Below the pieces are notes generated by a model. It saw only the letters and a list, made by a program, of their open reading frames with translations, was not told the origin of the DNA and did not search any database. Made by a program: the position numbers and the translations under genes. Shown piece by piece: positions 1 to 5,437 of a stretch of DNA of 5,447 nt (positions are counted from its first letter, which is position 1; each line of letters opens with the position of its first letter). The DNA is taken from assembly GCA_964631125.1 (NCBI GenBank), contig CAZVYN010000128.1, positions 1 through 5,447 on the forward strand, read 5' to 3'. This DNA is from CAZVYN01 sp964631125 (GTDB lineage Bacteria; Eisenbacteria; RBG-16-71-46; CAIMUX01).

Positions 1-4
1 CGCC

Positions 5-1459
5 CTACCTCACCACCAACACCCTCACACTCTCCCCTCCACCATCGGCGCGAGCCGCCCTCAAGAAATACTCCCCCGCCGCCACCTCTCGTCCCGCACC
101 ACTCCGCCCGTCCCACCGGACCATCCCGCCGCGCGAAGCCTCCAACGACGCCACTCTCCTCCCCAGCGCATCGAGCACGTCGATTCGCGCCACGGAAGCT
201 CCCTCCGCCACCCGCAGTCGCACCTCTCCGCTCGACGGATTCGGCCACGGCGGCGCGGCGAAGAGCGAGCCGCGAGGAGTCGAGAGAGCGTCCGCCACGT
301 CCGACGGGAAATCAGGACGCACGAACAATTCGAACGGCGGGAGACCGGTGGGTACGAGTCCGCTCAGCGGCGCGCCGGTCTCGGCCGAGAAGACGCGCAC
401 TCCCGGATCGAAGAAGTCGCGGTCGGTGACGAAGAGCGAGCCGTTGTGGTGGGTGAGGCAGTCGCTGAGCGTGAACCCGCCGGGCGCGAAGACGGCCGCT
501 CCCTTCACGCCGGTGCTCGGGTTGATCAGATGCAGCGCCGTGTTGAACGAAGCGTCCGACACGATGACGAACGCGCGCGTGGCCGACCAGGTCGAGAAGT
601 CGACCAGGTCGCCGTTCATGGCCGGACCCGAGAGCCACATGCCGTCCGACTCCCAGTCCGTGAGATCGACGCGCTCGATGCCCCCGTCGTTCATCACGCC
701 GAAAGCGCCGGTGCAAGGAACGAGGAGGTCGCCGGAGGTGAGATCGATCGCCATCGGAGCGATCGGATTGGTCGCCGTCAGCGCGATCGCCTGCATCCCG
801 GGTGAGCCGGGGTCGACATCCACCAGCGTCTCGGTGACGAGATCGACCACCGCGAGCATCGACGGCGCCACCGGAACGTAAGGGAACTGGCCCCGGTCGA
901 GCCGCTGCAACTGCACGTAGAGATATCTCCCGTGGACGAACATCCGATGCATCTCGACCAGGCCGTCGTTATCGGCGAACTGGGCGAGCGAGATCGAGCC
1001 GAGCGTCGCTCCGGTCTGCGGGTTCACCTCGAGCAGCGTGTTCGACTCGTAGAACGAGACGTAGGCGCGGTTCGGCGCCAAGACCCAGATGTCCTGCGGA
1101 TTCGAACCGACCGCGAACTCGATCTGCGTCTGATAGCCGTTGAATGGATTCAAGACCTGGATCGCGTCGCATCCGAAACGACCGACGATGTAGACGCGAT
1201 CGCCGAACGCGCGCCCCACCGGATCAGAACAGATCGACGCCACGTCGATCTGAGTATTCCACGGCGCCGTCGTCCCGATCGTCGTGACCGACCCCGTCGA
1301 GAAGTCGGTCGTCAGCCCGACGATTTCGTCGGCCAGTAGTCGTCGCGGCAAAGCCGCGTCGACTCCCCCCATCACCAAACTCGAGAGCCCGACCACCCAC
1401 GCTAGCCGCGAGAAAGGCCCTCTCGCCCCAAGCTCCGTCTGCCTCATCTTCCGTCCCAT
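5..1459 (-). CDS. Secreted YncE/BtuG-like beta-propeller protein with C-terminal FlgD-like sorting tail; putative surface corrinoid-binding partner of BtuB
   Basis: The protein has 484 residues. Residues 1 to about 35 form a signal peptide: a basic start, then hydrophobic LAWVVGLSSLVMGG and a likely cut after VDA. Residues about 45-385 show repeating beta-blade segments (VYIVGRFGCDAIQVLNP at 89-105, AYVSFYESNTLLEVNPQTG at 132-150, ALHLINPSTG at 308-317, VRVFSAETG at 354-362). Internal motifs are NPQDI (120-124), DGLVEM (165-170) and QRLDRG (185-190). This is the pattern of YncE-like seven-bladed propellers. Residues about 403-484 are an Ig-like FlgD/type IX tail (PWPNPSSGEVRL, DVLDALGRRVA, a WDGR motif, GEYFLRA, VRVLVVR end). 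In Bacteroides, BtuG is a surface propeller that binds cobalamin and docks on BtuB. The same role is inferred here from the overlap with btuB and the shared riboswitch. Unlike BtuG it has no lipobox Cys. The ATG at 1459 has an extended Shine-Dalgarno, GGAGGTGA; the ATG at 1447 (residue 5) makes an ATGA overlap with the btuB stop and is the alternative start. Cys 77, 97, 249 and 334 could form disulfides. The propeller fold is fairly sure; the ligand is inference. Confidence 0.75.
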   Translation of the reverse strand: MGRKMRQTELGARGPFSRLAWVVGLSSLVMGGVDAALPRRLLADEIVGLTTDFSTGSVTTIGTTAPWNTQIDVASICSDPVGRAFGDRVYIVGRFGCDAIQVLNPFNGYQTQIEFAVGSNPQDIWVLAPNRAYVSFYESNTLLEVNPQTGATLGSISLAQFADNDGLVEMHRMFVHGRYLYVQLQRLDRGQFPYVPVAPSMLAVVDLVTETLVDVDPGSPGMQAIALTATNPIAPMAIDLTSGDLLVPCTGAFGVMNDGGIERVDLTDWESDGMWLSGPAMNGDLVDFSTWSATRAFVIVSDASFNTALHLINPSTGVKGAAVFAPGGFTLSDCLTHHNGSLFVTDRDFFDPGVRVFSAETGAPLSGLVPTGLPPFELFVRPDFPSDVADALSTPRGSLFAAPPWPNPSSGEVRLRVAEGASVARIDVLDALGRRVASLEASRGGMVRWDGRSGAGREVAAGEYFLRAARADGGGESVRVLVVR

Positions 1460-3477
1460 CTCACCTCCATCCAGTAAGAGCGACCCGGTAGCGGGAACCC
1501 ATCCAGGTCCTGCACCCGCACGTCGCCGACGTTGCGAACTTCGAACGAGAGGAGCGATCGCAACGGCGCGACCGCGAGTCGTAGCCCGAGGTCGTGCGTG
1601 CGATACGGCGGCGTGCGCTTCCCCTCGGTGTTGTACCGATCTCGGTAGGCGTCGGAGCGGCCGTCGACCGTCCAGTGCGCCGTGAGGCCTGAGCGCGCGA
1701 GTTCCGTCGTCGCGACCGCCTCGCGCTCCGGCAGATTCGGCAGACGCTTGCCGCGATAGGTGCGGCTGCGCCCCACATCGAGCGCCTCTTGCCAGGTGGC
1801 CGCGATCTGGCTGTCGAGCCGAACCTGAGCCGGCAGGTCGAAGCCTGAGGTCGCACTCAGCTCCACGCCTCGCACCCAGGCGCGATCGAGGTTCTGCGCC
1901 TTCACCGTGCGCTGGCTGTTCTGCAGGAGTGAGATCTGATCGCGGACGATTCGCTCGAAGTAGACCGCCTCGAACCGACGCCGCGCGGAGGCCGACGCGC
2001 CCGAGAACCCGGCGTCCCATTGCTGCCCCCGCTCCGGCCGCAGACGATCGTTCCCGTCCTGCAGTCCGTAGAGACCGAACAGCTCGGCGAAGTTCGGCGC
2101 GCGCAGCAGTCGGCCGCGCGATCCCTCCAGATGGAAGCCGCGACCGAGATCGAAGCGCGCCCCCCAGGTGACATGCTCGAAGCGGGTCACATGCGACGCT
2201 CGCCCCGAGGTCGCGCCGAACGAAGTGACGGCGAAGTCATCGGCCGCGCGGTACCAGCGGTAGGTGGGACCGACGTGCAGTCGCCCGAACTGCGTCCGAG
2301 CCGCGGTGATCCAGGTGCGCGTGGCGCGCTCGTGCTCCTCGCCGGCGTTGGCGCGCAGGCGATCGACCGAGCGACGTCGCTCCTCGCTCCTCTGCGCGCG
2401 CACCGTCGCCGTGACCGGCGCGCCGAGCTCTCCGGCCCATCCCACCGAGGCGTCGAATCCACGCTCGCGGGTGCGGGCGTCGCCGCGCGTCGCCAGCAGA
2501 CCGACCTCGGCCGACGGATTGTCGAAACGATCGCGCGCATTCTCTTGATGGGCCGAGAGACCGACGTCGAACCCGGCGCCCGCCCCGCTCGCCGCCGAGA
2601 GGTGATGGCGCGTGCGCGCGTATCGGTTCCTGGTCTCGCGCGTCTGCACGTTCTCCGGTCCCGGGACGCCGGCGTCGCGCGTGAGATGCAGCGCCGTGTA
2701 GCCGAGCCGCACGCCTGCGAGATCGAGAGCGCGGAGATCCCCGCTGATCTTGCCGAGCGCCGAGGTCTCGTCGAAGGCGTTGTTCTCGCGTCCGACGACG
2801 CGATCGTCGTCGGTGTTCCCCTGCACCGTCCCGTTGCGATCGAGGTAACGGAAGTCGCCGTCACTGGTCCGGTGTCCGCCCGCGGCCAAGAGGCGCCATC
2901 CACCGAGAGCGCCGCCGCCCGTGAGGCGGAGCTCACGCGAACCGAAGCTCCCGGCGCCGATCGCCGCGCGCCACGGCGTCGTCGGACCGGTCGGGGTCAC
3001 GAGTTGGATGACGCCCGCGGCCGGCGCGCCGCCGAAGGCGAACGCCTCCGCGCCGCGGTACACCTCGGCATGATCGAGCGCCGCGAGCGGGAGCAACGCG
3101 AGATCGATCGCCCCCTCGCCGGCCGCGCCGAGCGCAACGCCGTCCAGACAAACCTTCACCTGACCCGCGGTGCTGCCTCGCACCGACGCAACGCTGTGCG
3201 CGCCGAAGCCGCCCAGCCGGTGGATGTGTACGCCGACCGAGCGATCGAGGAACTCGCCCAAGTCTCGACCAGTGGGCGCGGCGGCGCCGAGCGGGATCCA
3301 CGAGGCCGAGCCGAGTCGCAGACGCAGCACTTCCTCGGGCGTGAGCCGGTCGGCGGCGACGCGAACGGTGTCGATGGGGGCGGCGAGCGAGGGCGGAGTC
3401 AGTGCGGCCAGTGCGCCGAGGACAGCGAGTGCAGCAATGCGCCCGCCCCGCGGAATGCGGGGACGACCGAAGTGCAA
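1444..3477 (-). CDS. btuB: BtuB-type TonB-dependent outer-membrane cobalamin receptor
   Basis: This is a 677-residue outer-membrane receptor that would import cobalamin or other corrinoids using TonB energy. Residues 1 to about 32 are a signal peptide (RGGRIAALAVLGALAALTPPSLAA). A Ton box follows at about 36-42 (DTVRVAA), close to the BtuB Ton box DTLVVTA. The plug domain spans about 68-162, with SVRGSTAGQVKVCLDGV (98-114), EVYRG (138-142) and FGGAPAAGVIQLVTP (148-162). The rest is a 22-strand type barrel with alternating polar and aromatic strands. It closes with a typical receptor ending, NVGDVRVQDLDGFPLPGR at 649-666, followed by YWMEVRW. Length is slightly above E. coli BtuB (about 600 residues). 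The start is TTG at 3477, because AGGAGG (3482-3487) lies 4 bases upstream and the signal peptide begins there. An in-frame GTG at 3519 lies inside the leader before that Shine-Dalgarno and is rejected. A cobalamin riboswitch immediately upstream fixes the substrate class. The 3' end overlaps the propeller gene by 16 bases. Confidence 0.9.
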   Translation of the reverse strand: MHFGRPRIPRGGRIAALAVLGALAALTPPSLAAPIDTVRVAADRLTPEEVLRLRLGSASWIPLGAAAPTGRDLGEFLDRSVGVHIHRLGGFGAHSVASVRGSTAGQVKVCLDGVALGAAGEGAIDLALLPLAALDHAEVYRGAEAFAFGGAPAAGVIQLVTPTGPTTPWRAAIGAGSFGSRELRLTGGGALGGWRLLAAGGHRTSDGDFRYLDRNGTVQGNTDDDRVVGRENNAFDETSALGKISGDLRALDLAGVRLGYTALHLTRDAGVPGPENVQTRETRNRYARTRHHLSAASGAGAGFDVGLSAHQENARDRFDNPSAEVGLLATRGDARTRERGFDASVGWAGELGAPVTATVRAQRSEERRRSVDRLRANAGEEHERATRTWITAARTQFGRLHVGPTYRWYRAADDFAVTSFGATSGRASHVTRFEHVTWGARFDLGRGFHLEGSRGRLLRAPNFAELFGLYGLQDGNDRLRPERGQQWDAGFSGASASARRRFEAVYFERIVRDQISLLQNSQRTVKAQNLDRAWVRGVELSATSGFDLPAQVRLDSQIAATWQEALDVGRSRTYRGKRLPNLPEREAVATTELARSGLTAHWTVDGRSDAYRDRYNTEGKRTPPYRTHDLGLRLAVAPLRSLLSFEVRNVGDVRVQDLDGFPLPGRSYWMEVRWDGR
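1460..1468 (-). promoter_or_regulatory. Ribosome binding site of the propeller gene, inside the end of btuB
   Basis: On the minus strand this reads GGAGGTGAG directly before the ATG at 1459. Eight bases (GGAGGTGA) match the anti-Shine-Dalgarno of 16S rRNA. The GGAGG core is 4 bases from the ATG. The site lies within the last codons of btuB, so translation of the second gene is probably coupled to the first. Confidence 0.7.
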
Positions 3478-3479
3478 GT

Positions 3480-3501
3480 TCCCTCCTCTCCACGAAAGGG
3501 A
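3480..3501 (-). promoter_or_regulatory. Shine-Dalgarno-sequestering hairpin (riboswitch expression platform)
   Basis: In the btuB leader RNA, UCCCUUU (3501-3495) can pair with GGAGGGA (3486-3480). This gives 7 pairs, two of them G-U, around an 8-base loop, and it buries the btuB Shine-Dalgarno just before the TTG start. There is no U-tract, so the switch most likely acts on translation rather than by termination. A competing 5-base stem, CCUGC (3528-3524) with GCAGG (3508-3504), uses the 3' end of the aptamer and could connect ligand binding to this hairpin. The pairing is seen in the sequence; its role is inference. Confidence 0.5.
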
Positions 3502-3522
3502 TGCCTGCGAACAGCGCACTCC

Positions 3523-3697
3523 GGCAGGTCTTCTGGCTCTCGGATCTACCCTGCTTCGCGCCTTCCCGAAGCACGATCCCTCAGAGATCGCATCCTCAGT
3601 GGCTTTCGCGAAACCGGTCCCCGATTACAGCGGCGGGCCCGCAACGGTCTTTCACCGTTTTCCCTTCGACCCAGGCGATGTCTCTCGACTGGGTCGA
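3523..3697 (-). promoter_or_regulatory. Cobalamin (adenosylcobalamin-type) riboswitch
   Basis: Read on the minus strand, the conserved landmarks come in the right order. First is the P2 hairpin, a 9-base perfect inverted repeat (TCGACCCAG at 3697-3689 with CTGGGTCGA at 3674-3666). Next come AGGGAAAACGGTG (about 3665-3653) and GCCCGCCGCTGTAA in the P3/P4 core. The B12 box GCCACTG follows at 3603-3597, then CGGGAAGGCGC (about 3569-3559). The closing consensus is AGCCAGAAGACCTGCC (3538-3523). This matches the classical cobalamin aptamer upstream of btuB genes. It lies 46 bases upstream of the TTG start of btuB and would lower receptor and propeller synthesis when intracellular B12 is high. A canonical 5' strand for the closing P1 helix was not evident. 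Confidence 0.93.
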
Positions 3698-3719
3698 GCG
3701 CACGATGTGTATCGCGCGC
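3698..3719 (-). promoter_or_regulatory. Extra leader hairpin abutting riboswitch P2
   Basis: On the minus strand, GCGCGCGAT, loop ACAC, then ATCGTGCGC forms a 9-pair stem with one G-U pair. It ends exactly where the P2 inverted repeat of the cobalamin aptamer begins, so the two helices could stack. There is no following T-run, so it is not an intrinsic terminator for arsC. Its function is unknown; it may be a peripheral helix of the riboswitch. Confidence 0.4.
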
Positions 3720-3746
3720 ACTCCGGGTGCATGTCGAACGTGAGGG

Positions 3747-3776
3747 ACGCTACGGGCGCCGCAGCAACGGTGTCAA
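3747..3776 (-). promoter_or_regulatory. Possible sigma70-type promoter for the riboswitch-btuB-propeller unit
   Basis: On the minus strand, a perfect -35 hexamer TTGACA (3776-3771) is followed after 18 bases by TAGCGT (3752-3747), a weak -10 (T, A and final T match). Transcription would begin near 3740, about 40 bases before the riboswitch P2 stem, which is a sensible position. The -35 overlaps the arsC stop codon (3775-3773). The weak -10 keeps confidence modest, and readthrough from arsC is also possible. Confidence 0.4.
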
Positions 3777-4180
3777 GACGGGGCCAGGCGATCGAGCAGA
3801 CTCAGCACACGACGCTCGATCTCGTCGCGCACTGCGCGCACGCCTTCGACGTCGAGATCTCGCGGGTCCGGGATCTGCCAGTCCTCGCGCACGCGGGCCG
3901 GCACATGCGGGCAGGCGTCACCGCAGCCCATCGTCACCACCGCGTCGAACGCGTCGGTCCCGACCTCGTCGAGTCCGGAAGAACGGTGCGTCGTGAGGTC
4001 GTACCCGCGTTCGCGCATCGCAGCCATCGCCTTGGGATTCACGCGCCCCGACGGGCGCGAGCCCGCGCTCCTCGCGTCGACGCGATCACCACCGTGCAGC
4101 CGCGCAAACGCCTCGGCCATCTGGCTGCGATTGGAGTTCTCGACGCAGACGAAAAGGAGGCGGAGTGGGCGCGCTGTCAT
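3773..4180 (-). CDS. arsC: Arsenate reductase, thioredoxin-coupled type (low-molecular-weight phosphatase fold)
   Basis: This is a 135-residue cytosolic enzyme expected to reduce arsenate to arsenite using a cysteine relay and thioredoxin. The N-terminus carries the P-loop of the LMW tyrosine phosphatase fold, VCVENSNRSQMAEAF (11-25), which contains C-X5-R with nucleophile Cys12 and Arg18. The second redox motif is TMGCGDACP (83-91) with Cys86 and Cys90, and the general-acid loop is WQIPDPRD (101-108, Asp105). The spacing C-X3-C differs from C-X6-C of S. aureus ArsC. Length is normal (130-140). The ATG at 4180 is chosen because the fold begins right after it; an in-frame TTG at 4240 would add 20 unrelated residues and overlap the upstream gene. 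No strong ribosome site precedes the ATG. No other arsenic gene (arsR, acr3, arsB) lies in the window, so a protein-phosphatase role cannot be excluded. Confidence 0.85.
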   Translation of the reverse strand: MTARPLRLLFVCVENSNRSQMAEAFARLHGGDRVDARSAGSRPSGRVNPKAMAAMRERGYDLTTHRSSGLDEVGTDAFDAVVTMGCGDACPHVPARVREDWQIPDPRDLDVEGVRAVRDEIERRVLSLLDRLAPS

Positions 4181-4232
4181 CGGTCGACGCCCGATCCGTG
4201 TCGCCCGTAACTCACTACGAAAACTCCAGTTA

Positions 4233-4442
4233 TCAGTCAAAGTTCGAGTTGTACGTGTACGACCTGACGTGGCCGTTGGAGTCGAACGTCACGACCAGGT
4301 CCCGCGTCTTGATCGCGGAGACCTGCTCCGCCGGGAAATCCCGCCCGATGGTGGCGCATCCGCCGTGCAAGCCGGCGAGCGCGAGCGCGGTGAGGGCCGC
4401 GGCGGCGGTGCGGAAAGCGCGGGGTGAATGGGTAAGCGTCAT
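4233..4442 (-). CDS. Small lipoprotein, probably an internally shortened BamE/SmpA-OmlA relative
   Basis: This 69-residue protein has a signal peptide at 1-28 (TAAAALTALALAGLHGG) and a lipidation Cys29. The -3 position is His, which is unusual; Leu is at -4. After the Cys comes GRDFPAEQVSAI (33-44), then KTRDLVVTFDSNGHVRSYTY (45-64). In BamE/SmpA-OmlA-like lipoproteins the first segment starts the domain and the second ends it. Between them normally lie some 40-50 residues holding the helix with a GxTT motif and the lGxP and WxY signatures. Those are absent here while the frame stays open, so an in-frame internal deletion is inferred around 4310/4311. BamE relatives sit in the outer membrane and help barrel assembly. 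The ATG at 4442 is chosen from the signal peptide; its ribosome site is weak (GAGG only 2 bases away). arsC follows after 52 bases. It might instead be a naturally minimal lipoprotein. Confidence 0.6.
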   Translation of the reverse strand: MTLTHSPRAFRTAAAALTALALAGLHGGCATIGRDFPAEQVSAIKTRDLVVTFDSNGHVRSYTYNSNFD

Positions 4443-4480
4443 GGCCTCGGACCGTAGCGAAGGCGCGCGCGCGGGGTCAA

Positions 4481-4507
4481 CGCGGCGCGAGCCGCGCGGC
4501 GCGAGCC
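4481..4507. repeat. Two tandem copies of a 13-base GC-rich motif
   Basis: CGCGGCGCGAGCC occurs at 4481-4493 and again, perfectly, at 4495-4507, giving a 14-base period. It lies 39 bases upstream of the small lipoprotein start. It could be paired operator half-sites for one face of the helix (inference) or chance in GC-rich DNA. Confidence 0.45.
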
Positions 4508-4628
4508 TGGACGCGACCGCGCGCAATGGGTGATTCTTGCGAACAGGTAAGGGAGCACACCGGCAGCACCAGGAGCGGCGACGCCATCGATTCTGAGCGT
4601 CACGCCGCGCATGAAACATTCCAGTGAT

Positions 4629-4633
4629 GGAGG
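4629..4633 (+). promoter_or_regulatory. Ribosome binding site of the M48 protease gene
   Basis: A perfect GGAGG lies 9 bases before the ATG at 4643 and fixes that start. Confidence 0.75.
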
Positions 4634-4642
4634 ATCCTGCAG

Positions 4643-5437
4643 ATGACTCCCTTCCGACTCAACCACGCGTCGTTCTCTCGACTCGTGCTCGCCCTGCTCG
4701 GCCTCTCACTCTTCGCCGCCGCCTGCTCGACCGTGCCGGTCACCGGCCGCTCGGCGCTCAACCTCATCCCCGACGGCCAGGCCAACGCGCTCGGCGCTGA
4801 CGCCTACCAGCAGGTGCTGACCGAGAACCGCATCATCACGTCAGGCCCTGACTACGAGCGCGTCGTCCGCGTGGGTCGCGCCCTGGCCGAGGTCAGCAAC
4901 GAGCCCTCGTTCGTCTGGGACTTCAACTTGATCGATGACGACAAGCAGGTGAACGCGTTCTGCCTCCCCGGAGGCAAGGTCGCGGTCTACAGCGGCATCC
5001 TTCCTGTCTGTCAGAACGCCGACGGACTCGCCGTCGTGATGGGTCACGAGATCGCGCACGCCGTCGCGCGACACGGCTCGGAGCGGATGACCAACGGTCT
5101 GGCCTTCGAGATCGGCGGCATGGGTCTCGAAGCGCTGCTCGGAGAGAAGAGCCCGCAGTCTCGACAGTTGATCCTCGCGGCCTACGGAATGGGCGGACAG
5201 GTCGGGATCTTGCTTCCGTTCAGTCGCAACCACGAGAGCGAAGCCGACCGCATCGGTCTGATCTACATGGCGAAGGCGGGCTACGACCCGCAAGAGGCGC
5301 CGCGTTTCTGGGAGCGGATGAACGCAGCGGGAGGCGCGCGTCCGCCCGCGTGGCTGAGCACGCACCCCGATCCCGCGAATCGCGTGCGCGACCTGCAGAA
5401 GTGGATGCCGGAAGCGCTCTCCTACTACCAGAAGTGA
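4643..5437 (+). CDS. M48-family zinc metalloprotease lipoprotein (LoiP/YcaL-like)
   Basis: This complete 264-residue protein is a periplasm-facing outer-membrane protease of peptidase family M48. Residues 1-27 are a signal peptide (LVLALLGLSLFAAA), with lipidation at Cys28 and Ser at +2, which favours the outer membrane. VPVTGRSALNLIP (31-43) is the usual lead-in of this subfamily. The zinc site is HEIAH at 135-139 (His135 and His139 ligands, Glu136 catalytic). The third ligand is Glu198 in SRNHESEADRIG (194-205). The conserved STHPDPANR is at 239-247. Length matches E. coli LoiP and YcaL (about 250), and there is no TPR extension as in BepA. Such proteases degrade misfolded or misassembled envelope proteins. 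It is transcribed away from the BamE-like lipoprotein, so both neighbours relate to outer-membrane upkeep. All catalytic residues are present, so it should be active. Confidence 0.93.
   Translation: MTPFRLNHASFSRLVLALLGLSLFAAACSTVPVTGRSALNLIPDGQANALGADAYQQVLTENRIITSGPDYERVVRVGRALAEVSNEPSFVWDFNLIDDDKQVNAFCLPGGKVAVYSGILPVCQNADGLAVVMGHEIAHAVARHGSERMTNGLAFEIGGMGLEALLGEKSPQSRQLILAAYGMGGQVGILLPFSRNHESEADRIGLIYMAKAGYDPQEAPRFWERMNAAGGARPPAWLSTHPDPANRVRDLQKWMPEALSYYQK

Larger units (their letters stand above)
4443..4642. other. Divergent intergenic region between the small lipoprotein and the M48 protease
   Basis: These 200 bases separate two genes that point away from each other, so promoters for both should be here. 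I could not recognise a convincing -35/-10 pair on either strand. The part near the lipoprotein is very GC-rich and contains a 13-base direct repeat; the part near the protease is less so. No RNA gene was seen. Confidence 0.6.

Noticed and set aside
1460..2020. Long N-terminal extension of the propeller gene reading frame (open back to 2020)
   Set aside because: The extension is Arg-rich, has no fold, and lies antiparallel-free but out of frame within btuB. The signal peptide and ribosome site place the start at 1459.
3478..3519. GTG at 3519 as the btuB start
   Set aside because: It lies upstream of the Shine-Dalgarno, overlaps the riboswitch expression platform, and adds 14 residues before a signal peptide that is already complete.
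3698..3719. Hairpin downstream of arsC as an intrinsic terminator
   Set aside because: The stem is good but no T-run follows on the minus strand, and it directly abuts the riboswitch P2 stem.
2020..4210. Long plus-strand open frames opposite btuB, the riboswitch and arsC
   Set aside because: They are Arg/Ala-rich, low-complexity shadow frames typical of GC-rich DNA; they cross the riboswitch and show no family motifs.
4181..4240. TTG at 4240 as the arsC start
   Set aside because: It adds 20 residues unlike any ArsC N-terminus and overlaps the end of the upstream gene; the ATG at 4180 begins right at the fold.
4443..4619. Upstream extension of the small lipoprotein frame to 4619
   Set aside because: The extension is Arg/Cys-rich without a plausible fold and would place the signal peptide internally; the ATG at 4442 starts it properly.
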